Notes under the pieces: model-generated
Seen by the model: the letters and a program-made list of their open reading frames with translations, nothing else
Told to the model about the DNA's origin: nothing
The model's database searches: none
Shown: piece after piece, positions 8,793 through 17,433 of the stretch
How the letters are laid out: every line of letters begins with the position of its first letter
Numbering within the stretch: position 1 is the first letter of the stretch
Source of the DNA: Lachnospiraceae bacterium
Lineage (GTDB): Bacteria; Bacillota; Clostridia; Lachnospirales; Lachnospiraceae
Assembly: GCA_024682375.1 (NCBI GenBank)
Contig: JAIKZI010000071.1
Location: 1-40,121 of the forward strand
Reading direction: 5' to 3'
DNA length: 40,121 bases
Made by a program: the position numbers and the translations under genes

Positions 8793-11210
8793 TTGAGAAC
8801 ATCATTAAATTGGATAAAAGATTTGGTGCCAGGCCTTTCCTGCACACCAAAGGAATATACAGATGCAATGACACTTTCAGGTTCAAAGGTTGAGTTCTTC
8901 GAAGAGTTCGACCGCGATTTGGATAAGATTGTCGTTGGACAGGTAGATAGTATTGAAAAGCATCCTGACGCAGATAAACTCGTTATCTGCCAGGTAAATA
9001 TCGGAACAGAGAAGGTACAGATTGTTACTGGTGCACCTAATGTCTTCGAGGGAGCAAAGGTTCCTGTAGTTCTTTCCGGCGGTAGAGTTGCTGGTGGACA
9101 TGACGGAGAAAAGGTAGAAGGTGGAATTAAGATTTCAAAGGGCAAGCTTCGTGGAGTTCCATCATATGGAATGATGTGTTCTATTGAAGAACTTGGCTCT
9201 GATAGAAATTTTTTCCCAGATGCGCCTGAATATGGTCTATACATTCTTCCAGAGGATACAGAGATTGGTGCAGATGTACCAGAACTTCTCGGACTTAGAG
9301 ATGCAGCAATTGAATATGAAATTACTTCAAACAGAGTCGATTGCTATTCAGTGCTCGGTCTTGCTAGAGAAGCAGCTGCTACATTTGGACTTAAGTTCGT
9401 TCCTCCAGTTGTTCCAGAAACTGGAAACAGTGAAGATGTAAATGATTTAGTAAAGGTTACTGTAAAGGATTCTGATCTTTGCCGCAGATATACAGCTCGT
9501 GCAATTAAGAATGTTCATATTGCTCCATCACCAAAGTGGATGCAGAACAGACTTCGTTCACAGGGAATCAGACCTATAAATAACCTTGTTGATATTACAA
9601 ATTATGTAATGGTTGAATATGGTCAGCCTATGCATGCTTATGATCTTTCTACAATCGAAGGATCAGAAATCATCGTTGATGTTGCAAAAGACGGTGAGAA
9701 GTTTACAACACTTGATGGTGAAGAGAGAGAACTTGATTCAAAGACAATCATGATAAATGATGCAAAGAAGCATATCGGTATTGCGGGTATCATGGGTGGA
9801 GAGAACTCTATGATTACAGGTGATGTTGATACTGTTCTTTTTGAATCAGCTTGTTTTGATGGAACATCTATCAGACTTTCATCTAAGAAGATTGGTTTAC
9901 GTACAGATGCTTCAGGTATCTTTGAAAAAGGATTGGATCCTAACAATGCAATTCTTGCTATTAACCGTGCTTGTGCTCTTGTAGAAGAACTTGGCTGTGG
10001 TGAAGTAGTAGGAGGAGTTGTAGATGTATATGGCAAGCCTATGGAAGACAGAAGACTTCCATTCGAGCCTGAAAGATACAATAGAATGCTTGGTACAGAT
10101 ATTGATAAAGAAACACAGCTTTCTTATTTGAAGGCTATCGATTTAGGATATGATGAGAAGTCAAATGAACTTTTGATCCCATCTTGGAGACAGGATTTGC
10201 TTTCATATGCAGATATCGCTGAAGAAGTTGCTAGATTCTATGGATATGACAAGATTCCAACTACACTTCCTAGCGGTGAGGCTACTGCCGGCAAACTTGG
10301 TTACAAGGGAAGCATCGATAAGCTTTGCAGGGAGACTGTTGAATTCTGTGGATTTTCACAGGCTATGACATATTCTTTCGAAAGCAAGAAAGTATATGAC
10401 AAGCTTTTGATTCCAGAAGGAGACAAACTTCGTGATGCAATCGAAATCTCTAACCCATTAGGTGAAGATTACAGCATCATGAGAACAGTTTCACTAAATG
10501 GTATGCTTACATCACTTGCAACAAACTACAACAGACGTAACCCAGAAGCATTTCTGTATGAAATTGGAAATGTTTATCTTGCAAAGTCACTTCCTCTTAC
10601 AGAACTTCCTGATGAGAGAAAGCAGCTTACACTTGGATTCTATGGAGAAGGCGATTTCTACAACATGAAAGGATGTGTAGAAGAGCTTCTTAGCAAGGTT
10701 GGTATGGATGATAAGCTTACATATGATCCGGCATCAAAGAAACCATACCTACATCCAGGTAGACAGGCAAACATCATCTATGATGGTGAAGTAATTGGAT
10801 TCATCGGTGAAGTACATCCTATGGTTCTTAAGAATTATAAGATTGGTACTAAGGTATACATCGCTGATATCGACATGCCACATATTTACGAGAAGGCTAA
10901 CTTCGATAAGAAGTTTGTAGGAATCAATAATTTCCCAGCATCTACTCGTGATTTGGCACTCGTTGTACCAAAAGATGTACTTGCACAGAGTATTGAAAAA
11001 ATCTTTGACAAAGATGGCGGAGAATACATGGAAGACTATAGTCTGTTCGATTTGTATGAAGGCAATCAGATCAAAGAAGGATTTAAATCAATGGCTTATT
11101 CACTCAAGTTTAGAGCGAAGGATAGAAACCTTGCTGATAATGATGTAAATGCAGCAATCGATTCTATTATTGAAGGCCTAAAGAGTATTGGAGTTGAACT
11201 TAGAAAATAA
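8793..11210 (+). CDS. pheT: Phenylalanine--tRNA ligase beta subunit
   Basis: 805 aa, the usual full-length bacterial form. Order: tRNA-binding OB fold (about 40-150, with [13 protein letters not shown]), the B3/B4 editing domain (about 205-395, containing [22 protein letters not shown]), a B5 domain (about 405-475), the pseudo-catalytic core, and a C-terminal ferredoxin-fold anticodon-binding domain (about 710-805, [12 protein letters not shown]). The start is TTG with AAGGAG 9 nt upstream; the family N-terminus ([12 protein letters not shown]) fits exactly. Its stop TAA overlaps the ATG of queA by one base, suggesting translational coupling. Confidence 0.96.
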   Translation: MRTSLNWIKDLVPGLSCTPKEYTDAMTLSGSKVEFFEEFDRDLDKIVVGQVDSIEKHPDADKLVICQVNIGTEKVQIVTGAPNVFEGAKVPVVLSGGRVAGGHDGEKVEGGIKISKGKLRGVPSYGMMCSIEELGSDRNFFPDAPEYGLYILPEDTEIGADVPELLGLRDAAIEYEITSNRVDCYSVLGLAREAAATFGLKFVPPVVPETGNSEDVNDLVKVTVKDSDLCRRYTARAIKNVHIAPSPKWMQNRLRSQGIRPINNLVDITNYVMVEYGQPMHAYDLSTIEGSEIIVDVAKDGEKFTTLDGEERELDSKTIMINDAKKHIGIAGIMGGENSMITGDVDTVLFESACFDGTSIRLSSKKIGLRTDASGIFEKGLDPNNAILAINRACALVEELGCGEVVGGVVDVYGKPMEDRRLPFEPERYNRMLGTDIDKETQLSYLKAIDLGYDEKSNELLIPSWRQDLLSYADIAEEVARFYGYDKIPTTLPSGEATAGKLGYKGSIDKLCRETVEFCGFSQAMTYSFESKKVYDKLLIPEGDKLRDAIEISNPLGEDYSIMRTVSLNGMLTSLATNYNRRNPEAFLYEIGNVYLAKSLPLTELPDERKQLTLGFYGEGDFYNMKGCVEELLSKVGMDDKLTYDPASKKPYLHPGRQANIIYDGEVIGFIGEVHPMVLKNYKIGTKVYIADIDMPHIYEKANFDKKFVGINNFPASTRDLALVVPKDVLAQSIEKIFDKDGGEYMEDYSLFDLYEGNQIKEGFKSMAYSLKFRAKDRNLADNDVNAAIDSIIEGLKSIGVELRK

Positions 11211-12286
11211 TGGAAGAACAGAGTAATGAAAAAGTAATGCTTCTTTCGGATTACGATTATTACCTTCCGGAAGAACTCATAGCACAGGATCCTCTTGAGA
11301 AGAGATCAGATTCTAGAATGATGGTTCTCGATAGGGAGACTGGAGAATACTGGCACAGACATTTTTACGATATCCTGGATTATTTAGAACCTGGTGATTG
11401 CCTGGTAATAAATAATACAAAGGTTATACCTGCTAGACTATTGGGAGCTAGAGAAGGAACAGGCGGAAAGGTTGAGGTTTTACTATTGAACCGTAAATCT
11501 GACACCGACTGGGAAACTCTGGTTAAGCCTGGCAAGAAGGCGAGAGTTGGAGATAGACTTGAGTTTGGCGATGGCCTTTTGAAGGCTGAGGTTATGGAAG
11601 TACTTCCTGATGGAAATAGAATCATCAGATTCTATTTCGATGGAATCTTTGAAGAGATTCTTGATAAATTGGGACAGATGCCTATCCCTCCTTACATTCA
11701 TCACCAGCTAAAGGAAAGAGACCGTTATAACACTGTATATGCAAAATATGACGGCTCTGCAGCAGCTCCAACTGCAGGATTACACTTTACGAAGGAACTT
11801 CTTCAGCAGGTAAAGGAAAAAGGAGTCGATATTGCAGAGGTCACTTTGCATGTTGGACTTGGAACTTTCCGCCCTGTAAAGGAAGAGAATGTATTCGAGC
11901 ATGAGATGCACTCTGAATATTATCAGGTTACAGAAGAGGCAGCTGAAAAGATTAACAGAGCCCATGACAATGGACATAGAGTAATCACAGTTGGAACTAC
12001 ATCAACTAGAACTGTAGAAACTGTAGCTGATGAGAATGGCAGGATGAAGGCTGCGAGTGGTTGGACTCAGATCTTTATCTACCCTGGATATAAGTGGAAG
12101 GTTATAGATGGACTTATTACAAACTTCCATTTGCCTAAATCTACTCTAATCATGCTTGTTTCTGCTTTGGCAGGAAGAGAGCATGTACTTAAGGCATACG
12201 AAGAGGCTGTTAAGGAGAAATACAGATTCTTTAGCTTCGGAGATGCTATGATGCTTATGTCAGGACTATCAGATAAAGCTAAATAA
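11210..12286 (+). CDS. queA: tRNA preQ1 ribosyltransferase-isomerase
   Basis: Transfers and rearranges the ribosyl group of S-adenosylmethionine onto preQ1 at position 34 of tRNAs, making epoxyqueuosine. Recognised by [63 protein letters not shown] and [10 protein letters not shown]. Length 358 aa is slightly above the usual 340-350. Start ATG shares its A with the pheT stop (TAATG). A second in-frame ATG (residue 10, MLLSDYDYY) is closer to the family's N-terminus and cannot be excluded. No other queuosine genes (tgt, queG/queH) are adjacent. Confidence 0.95.
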   Translation: MEEQSNEKVMLLSDYDYYLPEELIAQDPLEKRSDSRMMVLDRETGEYWHRHFYDILDYLEPGDCLVINNTKVIPARLLGAREGTGGKVEVLLLNRKSDTDWETLVKPGKKARVGDRLEFGDGLLKAEVMEVLPDGNRIIRFYFDGIFEEILDKLGQMPIPPYIHHQLKERDRYNTVYAKYDGSAAAPTAGLHFTKELLQQVKEKGVDIAEVTLHVGLGTFRPVKEENVFEHEMHSEYYQVTEEAAEKINRAHDNGHRVITVGTTSTRTVETVADENGRMKAASGWTQIFIYPGYKWKVIDGLITNFHLPKSTLIMLVSALAGREHVLKAYEEAVKEKYRFFSFGDAMMLMSGLSDKAK

Positions 12287-12297
12287 AGGATAAAAGT

Positions 12298-13167
12298 ATG
12301 AATAATACAATTATTTTCCCTAACCTACATATCACACTGAATAATGTGGGAAGAAGTATTGATCTATTCAACTTTAAAATAGCGTTTTATGGCATAGTGA
12401 TTGCTGTAGGTATGCTGTTGGGAAGTTATGTTATCATCAGGGAATCCAGAAGAAGAGAAATGAATGAGGATAACATCCTTGATGTTATAATCTTTTCACT
12501 TATCTTCGGAGTGATTGGAGCTAGAGCTTATTACGTTATTTTTTCCTGGAGTCTCTATAGAGATGATTTATTGAGCATATTTAATATCAGAGAAGGTGGT
12601 TTGGCTATTTACGGTGGCGTTATAGCGGGTGTAATTACCGCTGTGATTGTGTGTCGCATAAAGAGTCTAAACTTCCTAAAGGTAGCTGATATTTGTATAC
12701 TTGGTCTACCTCTTGGACAGGCTATAGGACGCTGGGGAAATTTCTTTAATAGAGAAGCTTTCGGCGGATATAGTGATGGACTTTTTAGAATGCAGATTCC
12801 GCTCAATCAGGTTCGTTCGATGGACGATGTCACAAAAGAGATGTTAAATAATAGTACTGTTATAAAGGATACAACCTTTATAAGTGTACATCCGACATTT
12901 CTTTATGAATCACTTTGGTGTATAGGCGTATTTATTATTCTTATACTTCTAAGAAATAAAATCAGATTCGATGGAGAACAGCTCTTGAGATATTTGCTTT
13001 TATATGGACTTGGAAGATTTTGGATAGAAGGATTGAGAACTGATCAGCTGTTCCTCTGGGGAACGAAGATTCCGGTTTCTCAGGCGCTTGCAGGAGTGAT
13101 TGTAGTACTTAGTGCTATTATTCTTTTGATTTGCAATATCAGGCAGAATAAGCTTGAAAAACAATAA
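12298..13167 (+). CDS. lgt: Prolipoprotein diacylglyceryl transferase
   Basis: Membrane enzyme that attaches diacylglycerol to the lipobox Cys of prolipoproteins, the first step of lipoprotein maturation. It has about seven hydrophobic segments, the Lgt signature GRWGNFFNREAFG (phosphatidylglycerol binding and catalysis), FYGIVIAVGM near the N-terminus, GGLAIYGGVIAG and the C-terminal YGLGRFWIEGLRTD. Length 289 aa is typical. AAAGGA precedes the ATG; the gap to queA is 11 nt, making it the last gene of the pheS-pheT-queA-lgt unit. It would process the lipoprotein-like product at 202-2367. Confidence 0.95.
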   Translation: MNNTIIFPNLHITLNNVGRSIDLFNFKIAFYGIVIAVGMLLGSYVIIRESRRREMNEDNILDVIIFSLIFGVIGARAYYVIFSWSLYRDDLLSIFNIREGGLAIYGGVIAGVITAVIVCRIKSLNFLKVADICILGLPLGQAIGRWGNFFNREAFGGYSDGLFRMQIPLNQVRSMDDVTKEMLNNSTVIKDTTFISVHPTFLYESLWCIGVFIILILLRNKIRFDGEQLLRYLLLYGLGRFWIEGLRTDQLFLWGTKIPVSQALAGVIVVLSAIILLICNIRQNKLEKQ

Positions 13168-13180
13168 CTAAAAAATAGAG

Positions 13181-13227
13181 AAGCTATGGTTTTAGCATTT
13201 TTAAATGCTTGGACCGTAGCTTTTTTT
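13181..13227 (+). terminator. Intrinsic terminator after lgt
   Basis: Arms AAGCTATGGTTTTAGCATT and AATGCTTGGACCGTAGCTT pair over 19 positions with three G-U pairs and one mismatch, followed by TTTTTTT. Confidence 0.85.
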
Positions 13228-13276
13228 ATTTGGAAAAAAGTGGTAGAGAATCCAAAAAAATTAATGAATCTTTAAG

Positions 13277-13302
13277 AAACGCCTGTTTTAGGGCGTTTTT
13301 TC
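13277..13302 (+). terminator. Second tandem terminator upstream of the division cluster
   Basis: AAACGCC (13277-13283) pairs with GGCGTTT (13292-13298) around an 8-nt loop. The paired Ts are part of an unbroken T-run at 13296-13301. With the hairpin at 13181-13227 it insulates the dcw promoter from the tRNA-synthetase operon. Confidence 0.75.
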
Positions 13303-13331
13303 TTTATATAGGTTATGGGATTTTTTACCAC

Positions 13332-13370
13332 CACTATATATAGTGCTTGGACAAAAGTGGGATTTCCCAC
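13332..13370. repeat. Two short palindromes and opposed GTGG/CCAC boxes upstream of the mraZ promoter
   Basis: CACTATATATAGTG (13332-13345) is a perfect 14-nt palindrome. GTGGGATTTCCCAC (13357-13370) is a second one with a 2-nt centre. Both carry the GTGG or CACT core also present in the tandem boxes 90 nt downstream. More CCACC words run to 13388. They could be operator sites for the same regulator; function is inferred only from the shared word. Confidence 0.4.
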
Positions 13371-13417
13371 CACTTGCTCACCACCACCAAAAACCTTGAT
13401 TTTATGGGCTTTTGGGG

Positions 13418-13446
13418 TTGAATTATTCGCAATTTCGTTCTAAAAT
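13418..13446 (+). promoter_or_regulatory. Main promoter of the dcw cluster (mraZ promoter)
   Basis: TTGAAT (13418-13423), 17-nt spacer, TAAAAT (13441-13446). Transcription would start near 13453, so the tandem boxes at 13454-13490 lie directly on the start site. The leader to the mraZ ATG would be about 143 nt. Confidence 0.65.
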
Positions 13447-13453
13447 AGGCTAA

Positions 13454-13490
13454 CAAGTGGTTACAAGTGGTGACTAGTGGTAGAAAGTGG
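13454..13490 (+). promoter_or_regulatory. Four tandem MraZ-type operator boxes, 10-bp period
   Basis: CAAGTGG, CAAGTGG, CTAGTGG and AAAGTGG end at 13460, 13470, 13480 and 13490, exactly one helical turn apart. MraZ is known to bind tandem TGGGN boxes in E. coli and AAAGTG-type repeats in Mycoplasma upstream of mraZ. The same arrangement here, covering the predicted start of transcription, fits autoregulation of the cluster, most simply repression. Isolated matches also occur at 13237-13243 and 13354-13360. Confidence 0.75.
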
Positions 13491-13544
13491 TGGATAAGTT
13501 GAAAAGTGAGTTGATAAAACCATAAAAACAGCGAGTTATCCACA
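13489..13544. promoter_or_regulatory. DnaA-box-like inverted pair in the mraZ leader
   Basis: TTATCCACA at 13536-13544 matches the DnaA-box consensus TTATNCACA exactly. GGTGGATAA at 13489-13497 is the inverted version with one mismatch. The same bases (13490-13497 with 13536-13543) could instead form an 8-bp RNA stem with a 38-nt loop. Either reading is possible; neither is proven. Confidence 0.35.
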
Positions 13545-13551
13545 ATTAATA

Positions 13552-13570
13552 CTAAAAACAAGGTTTTTAG
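13552..13570 (+). other. Hairpin in the mraZ leader, just before the ribosome site
   Basis: CTAAAAAC and GTTTTTAG pair perfectly over 8 bp around AAG. No T-run follows, so it is not a terminator. It ends 10 nt before the AGGAGG of mraZ and may protect or present the leader. Confidence 0.35.
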
Positions 13571-13595
13571 AGATTTAGAGAGGAGGACGTGCCAT

Positions 13596-14033
13596 ATGTT
13601 CATGGGTGAATATAGTCATTCAATAGACGCAAAAGGCCGTCTTATTATTCCTTCTAAACTCAGAGACCAGCTTGGGGAATCTTTTGTTATCACAAAGGGT
13701 TTGGACGGATGTCTTTTTATCTACCCTAATTCAGAATGGGAGACAATCGAGGCAAAGTTCAGAGAAGTACCACTTACAACGAAAGATGCACGTAAGTTTT
13801 CACGTTTCTTCTTTGCAGGAGCTTCTCAGATGGAAGTTGATAAGCAGGGAAGAATCTTAGTTCCATCCACTCTTAGAGAATTTGCTTCTCTAAAGAAGGA
13901 GGTTGTATTAGTTGGTGTTTTGGACCGTGTTGAGGTTTGGGACAAAGATAAGTGGGAGAACAGTGTGGACTTCGATGAAGATGATATGGATGAAATCGCA
14001 GAACACATGGCAGAACTTGGTGTTGGTATTTAA
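13596..14033 (+). CDS. mraZ: Division and cell wall cluster regulator MraZ
   Basis: 145 aa, DNA-binding protein of the AbrB-like fold that forms ring-shaped oligomers and controls its own cluster. Both half-domain motifs are present: [13 protein letters not shown] (about residues 11-23) and [13 protein letters not shown] (about 83-95). The start [11 protein letters not shown] is canonical, and AGGAGG lies 9 nt before the ATG. The C-terminus is acidic ([16 protein letters not shown]). It is the first gene of the cluster, 143 nt downstream of a predicted start site covered by candidate binding boxes. Confidence 0.97.
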   Translation: MFMGEYSHSIDAKGRLIIPSKLRDQLGESFVITKGLDGCLFIYPNSEWETIEAKFREVPLTTKDARKFSRFFFAGASQMEVDKQGRILVPSTLREFASLKKEVVLVGVLDRVEVWDKDKWENSVDFDEDDMDEIAEHMAELGVGI

Positions 14034-14053
14034 TTTTAGAAAGCGAAAAAGCT

Positions 14054-15004
14054 ATGGAATTCAAACATTATTCAGTAATGCTGAATGAAACAATTGAAAA
14101 CTTAAATATCAAACCTGATGGAATCTATGTAGATGGAACTGCTGGTGGCGGTGGACACTCACTTGAGATTGCAAAACGCTTAGGAGAAGGCGGACGTCTC
14201 ATTTGTATCGATCAGGATCTGGATGCTATCAGTGCCTGCAAGGCAAGACTCAAAGATCATCTAGACAAGGTCACTTTTGTCCATAGTAATTATGAGCAGA
14301 TGGTTCCAAAGCTTATGGAACTTGGCATTGATAAAGTAGATGGGATCCTATTAGACCTCGGTGTCAGCTCATTTCAGTTAGATAATCCTGAAAGAGGATT
14401 TTCTTATATGAGAGAGGATGAACCTCTCGACATGAGAATGGATCAGACTAGCCCGGTGACGGCAGCTGATATTCTAAATAACTCTTCAGAATCTGATCTC
14501 TATGAAATGATTAGAGATTATGGAGAAGAAAAATTCGCTAGAAAGATTGCGAAGACAATCGTATCGATGAGAAGTGAAAAGCCATTTGAGACAACAGGGG
14601 ATTTGAATCAGGCGATTGTATCATCGATTCCAGCGAAGGCACGTAGAACTGGCGGAAATCCATGCAAGAGAACATATCAGGCGGTTCGTATTAAGCTAAA
14701 CCGTGAACTTAGTGTTCTTCAGGATAGCATGGACGGTATGATAGATATTTTGAATGAGGATGGAAGATTCTGTATCATCACATTCCACTCACTTGAAGAT
14801 CGTATCGTAAAGAATGATTTCAGAAAGAACGAGAATCCTTGTACTTGTCCTCCTGAATTTCCAGTATGTGTTTGTGGGAAAGTTTCAAAGGGCAAAGTAG
14901 TAACAAGAAAACCAATTTTACCAACAGAGAAAGAACTAGAAGAGAATTCGAGATCCAAGAGCGCAAAGTTACGTGTTTTTGAACGAAGGACTCCTAATGA
15001 ATAG
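14054..15004 (+). CDS. rsmH: 16S rRNA N4-methylcytidine-1402 methyltransferase (MraW)
   Basis: SAM-dependent methylation of C1402 in the ribosomal P site. Signatures: [13 protein letters not shown] at the N-terminus, the SAM-binding [28 protein letters not shown] and [14 protein letters not shown] near the C-terminus. A CxCxxxxxxCxC cluster ([12 protein letters not shown]) lies at about residue 275, as in many Firmicute members. 316 aa is typical. The ribosome site is weak (GAAAGCGAAAAAG), so translation may lean on mraZ, 20 nt upstream. Confidence 0.96.
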   Translation: MEFKHYSVMLNETIENLNIKPDGIYVDGTAGGGGHSLEIAKRLGEGGRLICIDQDLDAISACKARLKDHLDKVTFVHSNYEQMVPKLMELGIDKVDGILLDLGVSSFQLDNPERGFSYMREDEPLDMRMDQTSPVTAADILNNSSESDLYEMIRDYGEEKFARKIAKTIVSMRSEKPFETTGDLNQAIVSSIPAKARRTGGNPCKRTYQAVRIKLNRELSVLQDSMDGMIDILNEDGRFCIITFHSLEDRIVKNDFRKNENPCTCPPEFPVCVCGKVSKGKVVTRKPILPTEKELEENSRSKSAKLRVFERRTPNE

Positions 15005-15017
15005 AAGGAGATAGATT

Positions 15018-15485
15018 ATGGCTGAAGTTAAGAGATATTATTTCGAGGAAGGTAATACCGTCCGCAAAATTGATGCACCACTTCCTAGCCTTGAAGAGCG
15101 TCGAAAAGAAGCTAAGCGTAACAAAGAAATACAGAGAAGAAAGACTAACAGAAGAAAAGAAATGGCTATGCGCCGTAATAAGCTAAACGCTATTTTCTTT
15201 GGAGTTGCAATTCTTTTCGCAAGTGTTTTCTTTGCAAGCTACGTATATATGCAGACATCAATTCAGGATTGCAACAGATCTATTGCATCACTTGAAGGTG
15301 AAATTTCTGATATCAAAGCTAAGAACATGTCTATGACAAACCGAATTAATGCTGAAGCAAACTTAGACAATGTAAAGGATGCGGCTGTAAATAGATTAGG
15401 AATGAACTATGCAACTCCTGATAACATAGTGTATTATAATATCGATGACAGTGACTTTATGAGTCAGTACAAAGATATACCATAA
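15018..15485 (+). CDS. ftsL: FtsL-like septum protein with long basic cytoplasmic tail
   Basis: 155 aa, single-pass membrane protein. Residues 1-55 are cytoplasmic and extremely Lys/Arg-rich (ERRKEAKRNKEIQRRKTNRR), 58-76 form the membrane helix (AIFFGVAILFASVFFASYV), and 80-130 form an extracellular heptad coiled coil ending in a septum-initiator-like RLGM motif. FtsL bridges DivIC/FtsB and DivIB/FtsQ and activates FtsW-FtsI. Position between rsmH and the transpeptidase gene is the standard ftsL place. Sequence identity to named FtsL proteins is always low, so the call rests on topology and position. GAAGGAG precedes the ATG. Confidence 0.82.
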   Translation: MAEVKRYYFEEGNTVRKIDAPLPSLEERRKEAKRNKEIQRRKTNRRKEMAMRRNKLNAIFFGVAILFASVFFASYVYMQTSIQDCNRSIASLEGEISDIKAKNMSMTNRINAEANLDNVKDAAVNRLGMNYATPDNIVYYNIDDSDFMSQYKDIP

Positions 15486-15498
15486 GACGGAGTAAGTT

Positions 15499-17355
15499 TT
15501 GGCAAATAAAAAGAAGAAAAATACGAATAGATTTACTTTTAAGATGCAGGGCAGACTAGCCGTAGTGTTTGGTTTGACCTGTGTCTTTTTTGCCCTATTA
15601 ATACTGAGGATTATTTATATCCAGGTAAAAAGTGGAGCTAAATACGAGAAGATAGTACTTGAACAGCAGGAATATTCGAGCAGTGTTATCCCTTATCAAA
15701 GAGGTAATATTCTGGATTCTCAAGGAACAGCTCTGGCGTCATCTATAGATGTTTATAACATTGTTTTGGATTGCAAAGAATTAAATAAATATCCAAAACT
15801 AAAGGAGAGCACAGAAGAGGTTGTCTCTTCATGTTTCCCGGAAGTTGATATGGATGACTTTAAAAAGAGACTTAAGGAAAAAAAGAACAGCCGTTATCAG
15901 GTGCTTGCAAAGAAGGTAAGCTATGCTGAAAAGGAAAAGTTCGATAAAGAATGCAAGGCCAGAAAGAAAGATAAGACAAAGAATAATGAAGTTGTAGGAA
16001 TATGGACAGAGAAAGAATATGTCAGACAGTATCCTTACGGTTCACTGGCAGCTTCTGTAATTGGATTCACAGCATCTGGCAACAAAGGTCTTACAGGACT
16101 TGAACTTTACTATAACGATACACTTAATGGTGTAAATGGCCGTTCGTACGGATTTGTGAACGGATCCAGTTCAGTAAAGGGCACGGTAGTAGATGCAAAG
16201 AGTGGAAGCTCTATAAAGACATCTATAGATCACAACATCCAAAAGATTGTTGAAGAGTCAATTCTTCAGGAAAACAATGCAAGGGTGGATGAAACACATA
16301 AGACAGGATCTTTGTCTACTTCTGTTATTGTTATGGATCCTAATACCGGTGAGATTTTAGCGCTTGCCGATTATCCGTCTTTTGACTTAAATAATCCTAG
16401 AGATTTAAGTGCTTATTATTCTGAAGATGAACTGAATAAGATGTCAAATGAAGACAAGTCTGCAAAGCTTAATAAACTTTGGAGCAGTAATGTAGTTACA
16501 AATACCTTTGAGCCAGGTTCTACTTTTAAACCTATGACAGTTGCTGCAGGTCTTGATAGTGGAAAGTTAAAAGGCGATGAGACTTATCTGTGTGAAGGCC
16601 ATCTTTCAATCGGAGGTTATGATATTCACTGCTGGGAGACAAAAGGTCATGGTCAAGAAGATATCAAAGGTGCTCTTAGAGACTCCTGTAATGTAGCCCT
16701 TATGTATATGGGAATGCAGATAGGTGCGGATACTTTTTCTTATTACCAGTCACTCTTCGGATTTGGACAGAAGACAGGAATTGATCTTCCTGGTGAACCT
16801 AATACATCTAGACTTTTATATTCAAAAGACTTATTGAAAAAAGATGTAAATATTGCAACTAATGCCTTCGGACAGAACTTCAATGTAACAAGAATCCAGA
16901 TGGCATCAGCTTTTTGCTCTATTATAAATGGAGGAAAACTATATAAACCCCACATTGTTACAAGCGTTCAGGATGACAATGGAAATGTATTGGAGAGAGT
17001 GAATCCTGTGGTTATGAAACAGACTGTTTCACCGGAGACAAGTAAGACTATTAGAGAAGATTTACGTTCTGTTGTTACAGAAGGAACCGGTAAGACAGCA
17101 GCAGTAGAAGGTTATGATATCGGTGGTAAAACAGGTACTGCCGAGAAACAGCCTAGATCTGAAAATAACTATGTGCTTTCATTTGAGGGATTCGCTCCTG
17201 TTGATAATCCTAAGGTTATGGTTTATGTAACAGTAGATACAGTAAATGCAGCGGATCAGTATCATGACTTGATAGCAAAACAGATTTTTAGAGACATTAT
17301 GTCAAAGATACTTCCTTATATGAATATTCAGCCATCTGCAGCGCCAGCTCAGTAA
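15499..17355 (+). CDS. ftsI: Septal peptidoglycan transpeptidase (class B PBP, FtsI/SpoVD type)
   Basis: 618 aa; crosslinks new peptidoglycan at the division site with FtsW. A membrane anchor (about 19-40) is followed by the PBP dimerisation region (from about 58: IPYQRGNILDSQGTALA) and a transpeptidase domain with S341-TFK, S396-CN and K544-TG, the three active-site motifs. TTG start with CGGAG 6 nt upstream. It ends in a short Pro/Ala tail and has no PASTA repeats, unlike Bacillus SpoVD and streptococcal Pbp2x. Whether it is the vegetative or a sporulation enzyme cannot be told from sequence; its position argues for the vegetative role. Confidence 0.92.
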   Translation: MANKKKKNTNRFTFKMQGRLAVVFGLTCVFFALLILRIIYIQVKSGAKYEKIVLEQQEYSSSVIPYQRGNILDSQGTALASSIDVYNIVLDCKELNKYPKLKESTEEVVSSCFPEVDMDDFKKRLKEKKNSRYQVLAKKVSYAEKEKFDKECKARKKDKTKNNEVVGIWTEKEYVRQYPYGSLAASVIGFTASGNKGLTGLELYYNDTLNGVNGRSYGFVNGSSSVKGTVVDAKSGSSIKTSIDHNIQKIVEESILQENNARVDETHKTGSLSTSVIVMDPNTGEILALADYPSFDLNNPRDLSAYYSEDELNKMSNEDKSAKLNKLWSSNVVTNTFEPGSTFKPMTVAAGLDSGKLKGDETYLCEGHLSIGGYDIHCWETKGHGQEDIKGALRDSCNVALMYMGMQIGADTFSYYQSLFGFGQKTGIDLPGEPNTSRLLYSKDLLKKDVNIATNAFGQNFNVTRIQMASAFCSIINGGKLYKPHIVTSVQDDNGNVLERVNPVVMKQTVSPETSKTIREDLRSVVTEGTGKTAAVEGYDIGGKTGTAEKQPRSENNYVLSFEGFAPVDNPKVMVYVTVDTVNAADQYHDLIAKQIFRDIMSKILPYMNIQPSAAPAQ

Positions 17356-17362
17356 GGGTAAC

Positions 17363-17391
17363 TTGAAAGATAGTAGTAAAGAGTTTATAGT
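17363..17391 (+). promoter_or_regulatory. Internal promoter before mraY
   Basis: TTGAAA (17363-17368), 17-nt spacer, TATAGT (17386-17391), each matching the consensus at five of six positions. It lies in the 78-nt gap after ftsI and would give a leader of about 36 nt. It lets mraY-murD-ftsW-divIB be expressed apart from the mraZ operator. Confidence 0.6.
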
Positions 17392-17433
17392 AGAAAAGTT
17401 GATTAGAAATTTTGAATAGAAAGAAGTGTATAT

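Noticed and set aside
13228-13276. Small RNA gene between the two terminators downstream of lgt
   Set aside because: Only about 50 nt and no convincing promoter; tandem terminators are a simpler explanation.
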